Assembly: GCA_934446675.1 (NCBI GenBank)
Contig: CAKSEL010000011.1
Location: 27,852 to 91,851, forward strand
Direction: 5' to 3'
Source of the DNA: an uncultured Eubacteriales bacterium
GTDB taxonomy: Bacteria > Bacillota > Clostridia > Oscillospirales > CAG-382
Length of the DNA stretch: 64,000 bases
A program made the position numbers and the translations under genes. The notes below the pieces were generated by a model. The model saw only the letters and a program-made list of their open reading frames with translations, was not told the origin of the DNA and made no database searches. Positions 34,101-42,198 of this stretch are shown here, piece after piece. Each line of letters begins with the position of its first letter. Position 1 is the stretch's first letter.

Positions 34101-35723
34101 ATGCTCACAATTCTCGATAAGTCGAGCGGAGTATCCGTTTCAAAGACTTTTGCCGTTGAAGTAAAGCCGCTTATCGACGAAGAGATCGAAAGCGAAAGAA
34201 AACTTCTCAAAAAAGTTTCCGAATCCGTATTCGACGGTATAAAAGCAAGGAACAAGGAAACCGACGATATTCGCTATGACCTTTCGGCATTTACCGAAGT
34301 ATATGAGAATAACGGAAAGCTCGTCTTTGTATATTCAAACGACAAAATGACAGATTCGGGCATTGTTCCGACCGCGCTTGACGGCTGGGAAGAACTTGAA
34401 GCATGGAGAATTTTCAGATCTTCCAATCCTGCAAGTATATCTCACGAAAACCTTAAAGTAACAGTTAACGATAAGGCAAAGGACGTAACCCTGACGACTG
34501 CACTTTCGAGCGAAACACTCGGAAAATACGGCGAGCTTTATAAGAAAGATCCCGTAAAGTACAAAAAGTACGAATCAGTTGCCGATCTTTACTATAATTT
34601 AGTTACGTTAAATCTCACCGTGCGCGGAAAATCCACGCCTGCCGGAGCAAAGCCTCTCGGCGAGAGCGAAAAGATAACCGTAACCTTTACGCTTCTCGGC
34701 GCGGATAAGAACGAGCTTATCAAAAAGACAACACTTACAGATCTTGATGAGACTGTGACCGCGTTTGACGTGTTCAAGACCGTGCTTAAAGCCGAAAACT
34801 TCACGTATGAGGGTTCGGGCAGCTACGTTTCTTCAATTACCGACGCAGACGGCAATAAACTCGGCGAGTTTGACTACGGAAAGTACTCGGGCTGGATGTA
34901 TAAGGTCAACGGCAAGATACCTGATTATGTAATGACGGCTTGCGGACTTAAAAACGGCGATGATGTCGTAATGTTCTACACAAAGGACTATAACGAGCTG
35001 TTCCCGAGTTCGGGCGGCGGTTCTTCCGGTATGGGTTCTGATAACGATACAGAAAAGGACGGCGAAAAGTCTGACGAAAAGACAGATGAAAAGCCGGAGG
35101 ACGGCAATGCCGGAAAGGATAACGAAACAAATCCCGGCGGAGAAAAGGCCGAAATAAAGTATTCCGACATTACGGGACACTGGGCAAATGACGAGATAGC
35201 AAAGGTAAGCGGATCGGGACTTATGAACGGCGTTTCGGAAACCGAATTTTCACCCGATACTACCCTTACAAGAGCAATGTTCGCGACGATTCTTTACAGA
35301 TTTGCTTCTGACGGAAATTCTGCCGCAAATGCCGATAAGCAGGTATTTTCCGATGTTGCCGTGGACGCATGGTACTCGGCGGCTGTCGTATGGTGCGCGG
35401 ACGGAAAAATAATCCTCGGTGTTGCCGAGAATACCTTTGCACCCGATAACTTCATTACACGCGAGCAAATGGCGCTCATACTTTACAGATACGCTCTGTC
35501 TCTCGGTGAAACCGAAAAGGCGTCTGCTGAAGTTAAAGAGTCTGATTTCTCGGATACCGATTCGCTGTCGGACGAGTCAAAAGCGGCAATCGAATGGGCA
35601 AGCGAAAACGGACTTGTAACCGGGCTTCCCGACGGACGCTTTGCTCCGAAGGATAACGTAACACGTGCGCAGTGCGCCGCAGTATTCGCAAGAGCGCTCG
35701 GCTGCAAGGCTCTCGGAAAGTAA
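31191..35723 (+). CDS. Secreted SLH-anchored protein with GLUG-like repeats and DUF4430 (transcobalamin-like) domain; candidate surface cobalamin binder
   Basis: 1510 residues from ATG 31191 (AAAGGAA upstream); a TTG 33 nt earlier has no ribosome site and would bury the signal peptide (about 1-29). Then GLUG-like repeats about 130-285 (GGIAGQMTSAEIVNCSFSG, AGGITAYAKFIDIENCYNTG), several Ig-like/bacterial adhesin modules about 360-1150, a DUF4430 module about 1160-1267 (ETVTAFDVFKTVLKAENF, YSGWMYKVNGKIPDY, GDDVVMFY), a Gly/Asp/Glu/Lys linker, and three SLH modules about 1322-1510. DUF4430 resembles the C-terminal cobalamin-contacting domain of transcobalamin and intrinsic factor. Control by a cobalamin riboswitch supports a role in capturing corrinoids at the cell surface. 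Binding itself is inferred. Confidence 0.85.
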   Translation: MTNRKKSSKLLLIFAVGILSALLAFSVSAKGGTMSGDGSRDNPYLIDDAADLIAFRDEVNVQTADAASTLCAKLTADIDISDAAWTPIANSGFATQGYAGVFDGDGHKISGLKISSSASNQGLFGYLGLDGSGTNRALIKNLSVSGNVTSSGNYIGGIAGQMTSAEIVNCSFSGSVSSSRKNGSYVGGIIGYINNTDNTGKNAKPRALISGCANTADVSTDAKGYAGGITAYAKFIDIENCYNTGAISGTMRSGGIAGQMQNKVYASNCYNIGAVSGTSTSADIADFIYKGSELINCHYLVQAFGTGMGTADADCAKIESTEGLSELLGEAFVSDKDGVNGGYPILAWQAGSAGEVKNPRLELMGNTVLKTLDGFDTADFSVKFADTEPSHINWSVVSGENVISVIYPVNPDEYNTSVVIKAINPGKAVIQAATDDESLKVSAYITVLPEITGREIEGIVAAGNTVSAKITVLGAKPYDYDNYPELVFQWKYLTSEDYLSGNTGFNSYKSISGANDRTFTIPESLVGDYLSYTVMLGGESFMPSSPYLVKSSDEYNVEADAAALVFDFDTIKTDMQLELALNGANGSTIEWTSDNRDVINSETGTVVLPKTGKVTVTLTAVLKCGEAVRTKTFTFEVYSLKQTQTEIADMKKRLKNGIKSLGNFYKLYPVYGTDTNVLEMLCDDIKNSKEPEMTAVIGNIEEVYGGAGIAENGDITYFYADPNTAPGVHNGSYRVTFDFCLGGETQRLEVPVIIPWDAELVKQAMTEQILPGIELPSYTEENISLPVCANGKLWALASWTTSDETAVKINTVKKSADKRFLPDTGVIYPGLEEKHVKLTAAVTFGFTNASINEPPIVLYKTFDVTVGKIDEDTAKNIKTELENKLENGLKNAGLRDAATGKALEINDGVYTAVNDILYPTTRDFKIDGKYYPVTIKSDNEDVIVSPDVNNAARTTVYRPMPREEPAKANVMLTILDKSSGVSVSKTFAVEVKPLIDEEIESERKLLKKVSESVFDGIKARNKETDDIRYDLSAFTEVYENNGKLVFVYSNDKMTDSGIVPTALDGWEELEAWRIFRSSNPASISHENLKVTVNDKAKDVTLTTALSSETLGKYGELYKKDPVKYKKYESVADLYYNLVTLNLTVRGKSTPAGAKPLGESEKITVTFTLLGADKNELIKKTTLTDLDETVTAFDVFKTVLKAENFTYEGSGSYVSSITDADGNKLGEFDYGKYSGWMYKVNGKIPDYVMTACGLKNGDDVVMFYTKDYNELFPSSGGGSSGMGSDNDTEKDGEKSDEKTDEKPEDGNAGKDNETNPGGEKAEIKYSDITGHWANDEIAKVSGSGLMNGVSETEFSPDTTLTRAMFATILYRFASDGNSAANADKQVFSDVAVDAWYSAAVVWCADGKIILGVAENTFAPDNFITREQMALILYRYALSLGETEKASAEVKESDFSDTDSLSDESKAAIEWASENGLVTGLPDGRFAPKDNVTRAQCAAVFARALGCKALGK

Positions 35724-35747
35724 TCGCATACTAAAAGCATAAACAGT

Positions 35748-35783
35748 AACACTCCGTTCGTGAATTTCGTTCGGAGTGTTTTT
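35748..35783 (+). terminator. Terminator after the DUF4430/SLH gene
   Basis: Perfect 9-bp stem AACACTCCG (35748-35756) / CGGAGTGTT (35772-35780) followed by TTT. Confidence 0.85.
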
Positions 35784-35875
35784 CTGTACTGTGTGCACGT
35801 TTTTGAAAAAATATATGCCAAAATGCGGTAATTTTTCATTATTTGTGCCTTTTTTGATTATTTGTCTGCGCATTG

Positions 35876-35904
35876 TTGCATTTCTGTGAGTAATGTGATA
35901 AAAT
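35876..35904 (+). promoter_or_regulatory. Probable promoter of the glycerol-1-phosphate dehydrogenase operon
   Basis: TTGCAT (35876-35881), 17 nt, TAAAAT (35899-35904), about 60 nt before the ATG. Confidence 0.55.
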
Positions 35905-35963
35905 GAGCGTGAATAAAAATATATTTTGCTGTATGAATTAGAATATTACGGGAGAGAAATAAA

Positions 35964-37223
35964 ATGTCTGAAATTCTGAATATTATACGCGATTTTAAAA
36001 AGGAATGTCCCTGCGGCAGAAAGCATGAAACGGCGATACAGGACGTTGTAATAGAGTCGGGGGCTGTAAATTTTGTCGGAGATGTGCTCAGAAGAAACGG
36101 CTTTTCCAAAAAGCTGCTGCTTGTTGCAGACAAAAACACGCTTAAAGCCGCGGACGGCATACAGAACAGCCTTTCCGGTTTTGACGTTGAATATAAACTT
36201 TACGATAATCTGCGTCTTGCCGATATGGAAAATGTCGAGTGCATAGAAAAGCTTATAGCAGACAGAGATATTTCGGTTCTGTCCGTCGGAACTGGCTCTC
36301 TTAACGATATCTGCCGCCTTGCAAGCGCAAGACAGGATAAAAAGCTGTGCATCTTCGGAACGGCTCCGTCAATGGACGGCTTTGCCTCTTACAGTGCGCC
36401 GATAGTGTGCGGCGGCTTTAAATCGTCGTATTCCGCAAAAAGCCCAGAGGTAATAATAGGCGATACCAAAATTCTCGCCGCATCTCCGAATGAGCTTAAA
36501 TCGGCAGGTTTTGGCGATATGATGGCAAAATACATAGGTCTTGTAGACTGGCAGGTATCTTCTCTGCTTACCGGCGAATACTACTGTGAGAGAATAGCGG
36601 CGCTTACAAGAAGCGCGACTGACGAACTCTTTAACCTTGCCGATAAAGTAACGGCGAACGACGAGTATACCGCAGGAAAGATCTTCGAGTCTCTTTTAAA
36701 GACAGGAATAGGCATGAGCTTTTCGCAGAATTCCCGTCCGGCAAGCGGCAGCGAACATATAATTTCCCACCTTATCGAGTGCGTTCAGCTGCGCGACGGC
36801 ATTCTGCCCAACTTCCACGGTGAGGATATAGGCGTCTGCACGCTTGAAATGTTAAAATACTATAATGAGCTTGCGGAACATAAAACGGTAAAGACAAAGA
36901 AAGAAAACGTCGATTGGGACGATGTGTATAAATTCTACGGCAGCATGGCGGACAACGTTAAGAAACTCAATTTCCCGCATAACGTCGTTGATGACGTCGA
37001 TAAGGACGTGCTTCGCGAACGCTGGGGCGATATTGTGAATATTATACACAGTGTGCCGGATTACAACAGCGTAAAAGAGGCTATGGTCAAGGCTCATTGC
37101 AAGATTACGGTTGACGATATAGGAAAAGACAAGACGCTTTTTGATAACTGCGTAAAGTATTCGCCGTATATGAGACACCGCCTCACGCTTCTCAGACTTA
37201 AAGACATGATTGTAACCGAGTAA
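35964..37223 (+). CDS. sn-Glycerol-1-phosphate dehydrogenase (EgsA/AraM family)
   Basis: 419 residues, iron-alcohol-dehydrogenase/dehydroquinate-synthase fold. The family reduces dihydroxyacetone phosphate to sn-glycerol-1-phosphate, the archaeal lipid stereoisomer; in Bacillus AraM it feeds heptaprenylglyceryl phosphate. Motifs: the NAD-binding VGTGSLNDICR (about 111-121), FGTAPSMDGFASYSAPI (about 132-148), and metal ligands Asp in SAGFGDMMAKY, His in SGSEHIISH and His in LPNFHGEDIG. The last 100 residues are helical, as in AraM. It leads an operon with a UPF0126 membrane protein and a glycerophosphodiesterase, pointing to glycerol-phosphate metabolism. RBS GGGAGAG. Confidence 0.9.
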   Translation: MSEILNIIRDFKKECPCGRKHETAIQDVVIESGAVNFVGDVLRRNGFSKKLLLVADKNTLKAADGIQNSLSGFDVEYKLYDNLRLADMENVECIEKLIADRDISVLSVGTGSLNDICRLASARQDKKLCIFGTAPSMDGFASYSAPIVCGGFKSSYSAKSPEVIIGDTKILAASPNELKSAGFGDMMAKYIGLVDWQVSSLLTGEYYCERIAALTRSATDELFNLADKVTANDEYTAGKIFESLLKTGIGMSFSQNSRPASGSEHIISHLIECVQLRDGILPNFHGEDIGVCTLEMLKYYNELAEHKTVKTKKENVDWDDVYKFYGSMADNVKKLNFPHNVVDDVDKDVLRERWGDIVNIIHSVPDYNSVKEAMVKAHCKITVDDIGKDKTLFDNCVKYSPYMRHRLTLLRLKDMIVTE

Positions 37224-37249
37224 TTTTTCGGCTTTTGGGAGAAAAACGT

Positions 37250-37876
37250 ATGTTTGACGGACTTATAATCCTGCTTGAAATGATAGGCGTCGTTGCCTTT
37301 GCGGTTTCGGGCGCCATAACGGCAATAGAAAAGGAAATGGATATATACGGAGTGGCGGTTCTCGGTTTTACGACGGCTGTCGGAGGAGGAGTACTGCGCG
37401 ACGTGCTTCTCGGAACAACGCCGCCGATGATGTTCAGAGATCCGAAATACGCTCTTGTCGCGGTAATCGTGTCGATAGCCGTTTTTGTGCCGTCGGTGCG
37501 CAGAATAATAATGCGCGATAAAAAGATATACGACAGAGTAATGCTCATAAGCGATTCGATAGGACTCGGAGTGTTTACCGTTGCCGGTATACAGACGGCA
37601 AGCGCCGCGTGTTCGGAACGCAACGTGTTTCTGTTTGTGTTTGTCGGAGTGCTAACAGGCGTCGGCGGCGGAGTAATGAGAGATCTGTTTTCGCAGAGCC
37701 GTCCTTACATATTCGTAAAGCATTTTTATGCGTGCGCGTCGATGATAGGAGCGATTGTCTGCGTTTGCTTGTGGGACATAGCGGGAAATGCCGCGGCAAT
37801 GCTTGCGGGTGCTGTGTGCATAGTGGCGCTGAGACTTGCGGCAGCTCATTTCAGATGGAAACTGCCGAAAGCATGA
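37250..37876 (+). CDS. UPF0126/TRIC-like membrane protein (YicG family)
   Basis: 208 residues from ATG 37250 with GGGAG upstream; an in-frame TTG 15 nt earlier overlaps that site. Six to seven hydrophobic helices arranged as two similar halves, each with the family glycine motif: FAVSGAITAIEKEMDIYGVAVLGFTTAVGGGVLRDVLLG and FTVAGIQ...FVGVLTGVGGGVMRDLF. Relatives fold like TRIC cation channels; the physiological role is not established, though glycine transport has been suggested for some members. It begins 26 nt after the dehydrogenase stop. Confidence 0.9.
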   Translation: MFDGLIILLEMIGVVAFAVSGAITAIEKEMDIYGVAVLGFTTAVGGGVLRDVLLGTTPPMMFRDPKYALVAVIVSIAVFVPSVRRIIMRDKKIYDRVMLISDSIGLGVFTVAGIQTASAACSERNVFLFVFVGVLTGVGGGVMRDLFSQSRPYIFVKHFYACASMIGAIVCVCLWDIAGNAAAMLAGAVCIVALRLAAAHFRWKLPKA

Positions 37877-37915
37877 GAACAAATCAAATCTTTTTGTGTT
37901 AAAGGAGAGAAAAAT

Positions 37916-38632
37916 ATGCCTGGTTCAAAAACTTCAACAATGCTTATAGCGCACAGAGGATTTTCGGCGCTTGAAACCGAAAACACCGCAGCCGCATTTG
38001 TAGCAGCCGGAAACAGGGACTATTTCGGAATCGAGACTGACGTCCATGTAACGCGCGACGGAAAATTTGCGATCATTCACGACGACGATACAAAGAGAGT
38101 TGCCGGAGTTGATTTTTCCGTCGAAAACAGCACCTTTTCCGAACTTTCAAGACTTAAGCTTTACGATAAGTACGGCGAAACAAGGAGAGATCTTGTAATA
38201 CCCGAACTTTCGGATTATATCAAAATCTGCAAATTCTATAAAAAGACCGCCGTGCTTGAGCTTAAAAATCCCATGACGGCGGAGAGCATACGCGGTATAA
38301 CCGACTGTATCAAAAAGTATGACTATATTGAAAATACGGTGTTTATATCGTTTGCGTTCGATAATCTTGTCGGGGTCAGAAAGCTTTACCCGGACGCGGC
38401 GGTACAGTTTTTGTGCGGAAAGGTTACCGATGACATTGTAAACAAGCTTGCCGAACATAAATTTGATCTTGACGTGTACTATGAATCCGTAAACAAAGAG
38501 CTTTGCGAAAAGCTGCATAAACACGGAATAAAGATCAACTGCTGGACGGTGGATTCCGAAAAAGACGCAAAATACTGCCTTGAATGCGGAGTTGATTATA
38601 TTACGTCAAACCGTCTTTCCGAACTCGATTAA
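37916..38632 (+). CDS. Glycerophosphodiester phosphodiesterase (GlpQ/UgpQ family)
   Basis: 238 residues, TIM-barrel GDPD domain spanning almost the whole protein. Catalytic signature: IAHRGFSALETENTAAAF (His and Arg of HRG), GIETDVHVTRDGKFAIIHDDDTKR (metal-binding Glu/Asp and catalytic His), AVLELKNP, and the C-terminal INCWTVDSEKDAKYCLECGVDYITSN. No signal peptide, so cytosolic. It releases glycerol-3-phosphate from deacylated phospholipids. Third gene of the glycerol-phosphate-related operon; AAAGGAGAG precedes the ATG. Confidence 0.93.
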   Translation: MPGSKTSTMLIAHRGFSALETENTAAAFVAAGNRDYFGIETDVHVTRDGKFAIIHDDDTKRVAGVDFSVENSTFSELSRLKLYDKYGETRRDLVIPELSDYIKICKFYKKTAVLELKNPMTAESIRGITDCIKKYDYIENTVFISFAFDNLVGVRKLYPDAAVQFLCGKVTDDIVNKLAEHKFDLDVYYESVNKELCEKLHKHGIKINCWTVDSEKDAKYCLECGVDYITSNRLSELD

Positions 38633-38645
38633 AAATTGGGAAAAA

Positions 38646-40337
38646 TCAGAACAGTTCAAAAGCGAATACCCTGAAATCTTCACAGCCGTGGGTGCAAAGC
38701 GGAATTAGCCTTGCCGAAACGGCTTTTTTGTTTACGCAAAGACGGACGAATCGCTGATAATTTCCGCGTATTTCGATTTTTTCGGTACTTCCGTTTTCGA
38801 GAGTAAGCTCAATGTCGAAATCCTTTATAAGCGTTTTCGGCGTCCTGAAACGCGTTTCGCCGAGATAATAATGAGATGGCATATTGTGAAAAGGTCTGTT
38901 TAAGTCGCTGTCAAATACAAGCGTTATGCCGTTTATAAATTCCGGCTTTTCAAAGACGTACTGCGGTGCGTCGCCTTTCTTTAATATACAGACGTTCTGT
39001 TCGCCGCGGCTTATTCCGTTTTTTAAAAGTGCGTATTTTTCGTCAAGACGCGCTTTTTCGGTAAGCTCGGGAAGCTTTCTCTTGACGCCCGGCAAAAAGC
39101 AGTCGTCGTCCATGAGCGTTTGCTGGAGAAAATCTATGTCAAGCGTTTTCGGCGAAGAGCCTTGCTTTGTCATGACGTATGCCGCAGTTCCGACAGCCTG
39201 ACCGAGAATTGCGCAGGTGGACATAACGCGGCTCGAACTGAGGGCTGCGTGGGTTACGCTTATGTTTCGTCCGGCAAACATGAGATTTTTTATGTTCTTT
39301 GAATAAAGCGCTCTCCACGGAATAGTCCACGGAGTCGGCGCAGGGTGGTATATAGTCGGGTGTCCGCCGTCGAAATAAAAACCTTCGGGAAAGTGGTCGT
39401 CCATAGTCCAGCCGGCATATGCAACGGTGTCCGGAAAGTTTCCGCCGGATTCCACGTCGTTTTGTGTAATTACATGATCGCCTACATAGCGTCTGCTTTC
39501 GCGCTTTCCGGGAAGAAATCCCACCCAGTCAAGCTCAAAGTTTTCAAAATCTGTCTTTTCGCCGTTCTTTACAAAGTCCCATACTCCGAAAGCGATCTTC
39601 ATAAGCTCGTCGCGGCACTTGTCGGTATCGTGTATGCAGTCGCCCATGCCGCCGTACTCTATCCACCAGAAATTCGTATCTCTGCCGTACCCCTTGCTTT
39701 TAAACTTTGAACCGTCTATCTTGTATGCCCATGACGGAGCTTTGAAAGGTACGGGGTGATCTGTCTCTCTGCCCATGATAAGGCAGGACATACCCATGGT
39801 ACGGCTGTCTGCAACGTCGGGAGGAATAGTCTCGCCGAAGTCGGATTTTGCCTCGCGCCCGTACATATATTCAGCCCCCGTGAGAGGCGCGAGAATTGAA
39901 TCTCCGGAACAGTCGGCATAATAATCGGCATTTATAATATGATATGTTTCGGAATTGAGCGTCCAGCCCGTGACGCTTTTTATAACGCCGCCGTTTACTT
40001 CTGCTTTCTGACAGGTGCAGTTGAGCAGGAACGTAAGATTTTCCTGCGTGAGTGCCTTACCGTACAGAACGCTGTCCCATACCGAAAAGGACAGATTCGG
40101 GTTCATGGCAAAATTTTCGAGAAAAAGCTCCTCGCAAATGCCTGTTTCGCGGTTGTCCTTGCCGTGGCTGCCGCAGACGTGCATTCTTATCTCGCTTGAG
40201 GCGTTTCCGCCGAATACCGGTCTGTCCTGCATGATTATTGTCTTTACGCCGTGCCGTGCCGCAGCAAGCGCCGCGCATAAGCCTGCCATGCCGCCGCCGA
40301 TTACGCAAAACTGTGCCGAATGTGTAACGGTTTTCAT
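38646..40337 (-). CDS. FAD-dependent oxidoreductase (FAD_oxidored family)
   Basis: 563 residues. N-terminal FAD-binding Rossmann motif VIGGGMAGLCAALAAARHG (about 12-30), followed by the family signature RPVFGGNASSEIRMHVCG and a typical internal SDYYADCSGDSILAPLTGAEY-like segment (ADCSGDSILAPLTGAEYMYGREA). FAD contact late in the domain at NLMFAGRNISVTHAALSSSRVM, and GQAVGTAAYVM. A beta-rich tail about 470-563 may be a carbohydrate-binding-like module. Relatives are often linked to sugar or polyol catabolism, but substrates are mostly unknown. No leader sequence, so cytosolic. Convergent with the GlpQ-type gene and alone on its strand. Confidence 0.87.
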   Translation of the reverse strand: MKTVTHSAQFCVIGGGMAGLCAALAAARHGVKTIIMQDRPVFGGNASSEIRMHVCGSHGKDNRETGICEELFLENFAMNPNLSFSVWDSVLYGKALTQENLTFLLNCTCQKAEVNGGVIKSVTGWTLNSETYHIINADYYADCSGDSILAPLTGAEYMYGREAKSDFGETIPPDVADSRTMGMSCLIMGRETDHPVPFKAPSWAYKIDGSKFKSKGYGRDTNFWWIEYGGMGDCIHDTDKCRDELMKIAFGVWDFVKNGEKTDFENFELDWVGFLPGKRESRRYVGDHVITQNDVESGGNFPDTVAYAGWTMDDHFPEGFYFDGGHPTIYHPAPTPWTIPWRALYSKNIKNLMFAGRNISVTHAALSSSRVMSTCAILGQAVGTAAYVMTKQGSSPKTLDIDFLQQTLMDDDCFLPGVKRKLPELTEKARLDEKYALLKNGISRGEQNVCILKKGDAPQYVFEKPEFINGITLVFDSDLNRPFHNMPSHYYLGETRFRTPKTLIKDFDIELTLENGSTEKIEIRGNYQRFVRLCVNKKAVSARLIPLCTHGCEDFRVFAFELF

Positions 40338-40540
40338 TATATCAGAGTCCTCCGCTTGTTTTTTTCTTTATATTACCATAAACGGCTTTGCTTTTCCATG
40401 ATAATACTGCCGTAAAAATTTAAAATCCTGCACTATTTTTATTTTTTTGCAAAAATGACGGAACTTGTCGGAAAACCATACGTCATACAGAGTGTAAAGC
40501 AAAAAACATAAAGCAAAAATCAATGAAAGCAGGTAACTTT

Positions 40541-41992
40541 ATGAAAAAATTAATGGTCGCGGCAATTGTAGCCGCAATGCTCCTCTCAAACGCTTCGGTA
40601 TTTTCCGATGACGCTGTTGCGGTAAAACCCGTAAACGATACTCAGACATCGGAGCAGGACGAAATGAAAGAAAAAATCCCTTATTACGTATATGATAAAG
40701 CAACTGTAAAGTCGGTTGAAGACGGCACAATTAACTGCACGACATTTGACGATAAAGAAATCTCTCTTATACTTAACGTTTCAGAAGATACGCTGATACT
40801 GGACAATAACGGAAATAAGCTCAGCCTTTCGGATCTCAAGGAAGGAACGGTCATATACGCATACGACAGCCCGTATAACGCAAGAATAATGATATACCCC
40901 GCAACCTTTAAGCCTTATGTGATAGTTGCGGCGACTGATGAAAACGTAAACTTCTGTCTTGACGCATTCTCCAAAGATCCCGATTCAGAAGAAACAAGAT
41001 ATGTTTCGGACGGAGGAAAGCTTGCGGTAAATATTTCCGATGAAACAGAATTTAAGGGATATGACGGAAGCGAGATTGCCGATAAGGATCTTGAAAGCAG
41101 AATTGCGCTTATAACATATACCGATTCTACAAGAAGCATTCCGGCAATCACAACCGCGAAAAAGGTGACGATTCTCGGAGCAGTTCCCGTTGTGCTTCCC
41201 GACCTTACGGAGGAAAGACCGGTAGTTTCCGAAGATACCCCGACCGTTCTTCCGGATCTCTCGCAGGACAGACCCGTTGTTACGGCTCCCGAAACAGATA
41301 ACGCGGTAAAGGTAACATTTGACGGCGAAGAAATGAATTTCGACGTTGCCCCCATAATCGAAAACGGCAGAACGCTCGTGCCTTTCAGAGCAATATTTGA
41401 AAAGCTCGGCTGTGAGGTGTCTTACTCCGAAACCGATGAAGGAAAGTTCGTCGAAGCCAAGGGAAACGGAACTGCAATTGTTATTGAAATCGGAAAGGAC
41501 AGCATGACCGTAAACGGAGAGCAGAAAGAGCTTGACGCACCGGCTAAAATAGTTGACGGAAGAACTCTCGTTCCTCTGCGTGCCGTAAGCGAAAGCATGG
41601 ACTGCACCGTTGACTGGCTTGACGATGTCAAGACCGTTTCCATAAAGAAAAACATTGAGTTTTCGGCAAAAATTGAAGAGAAAGACGGCGCGCTTGATAT
41701 AGTTCTCGCCGGAAATCCCACAACGGGCTTTACATGGGAGGCGGTAGAGGCTGACGCCGAAATCGCAGAAATAAAGAGCGAGTATAAGCAGGACGAAGCG
41801 GACGAGGATATGGTCGGTGTCGGCGGAAAATACACTTTCACCGTAACCGGAAAATCCAAGGGAGAAACTCAGATAAAACTCTGCTATATGCGTTCGTTTG
41901 AAGGCGAAGGCTCTATTCAGAAAACAGTTATCGTTAAAGTAAGCGTTGACGAAAACGGCAAGGTCACCGTTCTTGACCACACAGAAAAGTAA
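40541..41992 (+). CDS. Secreted protein with copper-amine-oxidase-N-type domains and chagasin-like (I42) protease inhibitor domain
   Basis: 483 residues from ATG 40541, with AGCAGG 7 nt upstream; an ATG 18 nt earlier has no ribosome site. Signal peptide about 1-24. A beta-rich region about 40-230 precedes a Pro/acidic linker, then paired copper-amine-oxidase-N-like repeats about 256-370 (ENGRTLVPFRAIFEKLGCEV and VDGRTLVPLRAVSESMDCTVDWLD), commonly wall- or glycan-associated. The C-terminal 378-475 matches the I42 family, including the active loop NPTTGF (392-397) and a later GYxR-type loop in CYMRSFEGE. I42 proteins inhibit papain-like cysteine peptidases. The combination suggests a surface protein that guards against, or regulates, cysteine proteases. 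Confidence 0.85.
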   Translation: MKKLMVAAIVAAMLLSNASVFSDDAVAVKPVNDTQTSEQDEMKEKIPYYVYDKATVKSVEDGTINCTTFDDKEISLILNVSEDTLILDNNGNKLSLSDLKEGTVIYAYDSPYNARIMIYPATFKPYVIVAATDENVNFCLDAFSKDPDSEETRYVSDGGKLAVNISDETEFKGYDGSEIADKDLESRIALITYTDSTRSIPAITTAKKVTILGAVPVVLPDLTEERPVVSEDTPTVLPDLSQDRPVVTAPETDNAVKVTFDGEEMNFDVAPIIENGRTLVPFRAIFEKLGCEVSYSETDEGKFVEAKGNGTAIVIEIGKDSMTVNGEQKELDAPAKIVDGRTLVPLRAVSESMDCTVDWLDDVKTVSIKKNIEFSAKIEEKDGALDIVLAGNPTTGFTWEAVEADAEIAEIKSEYKQDEADEDMVGVGGKYTFTVTGKSKGETQIKLCYMRSFEGEGSIQKTVIVKVSVDENGKVTVLDHTEK

Positions 41993-42034
41993 GCATAATG
42001 CTTTAAACATTTTTCATAATTCTTTTCCTCATTG

Positions 42035-42074
42035 ACCGCCGTAAGTTGTTGTTGCTTGCGGCGGTTTCCTTTTG
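42035..42074 (+). terminator. Terminator after the I42-inhibitor gene
   Basis: ACCGCCGTAAG (42035-42045) / CTTGCGGCGGT (42055-42065), 11 bp with one G-U pair, followed by TTCCTTTT. Confidence 0.75.
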
Positions 42075-42107
42075 CATAAAAAAGTTTGAGAATTTTTGAA
42101 AAACCTC

Positions 42108-42135
42108 TTGACAAAATGAAAATAATGATTATAAT
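42108..42135 (+). promoter_or_regulatory. Promoter of the peroxide-defence operon
   Basis: TTGACA (42108-42113), 16 nt, TATAAT (42130-42135). The -10 element is overlapped by the first Fur-family box, so operator binding would block RNA polymerase. Confidence 0.75.
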
Positions 42136-42171
42136 ATAATTGTAATGATTACAAAAATGAAATCGTTACAA
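42120..42171 (+). promoter_or_regulatory. Tandem Fur/PerR-type operators (three 7-1-7 boxes)
   Basis: Box 1 (42120-42134) AAATAATGATTATAA matches the PerR consensus TTATAATnATTATAA at 12 of 14 positions. Box 2 (42140-42154) TTGTAATGATTACAA is a perfect 7-1-7 palindrome. Box 3 (42157-42171) matches box 2 at 11 of 14 arm positions. Centres are 20 and 17 nt apart. They cover the -10 and the transcription start of the regulator gene, as expected of autoregulation. Confidence 0.7.
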
Positions 42172-42198
42172 GCCATCAAGTAAAAAGGAGGGCAGAAA

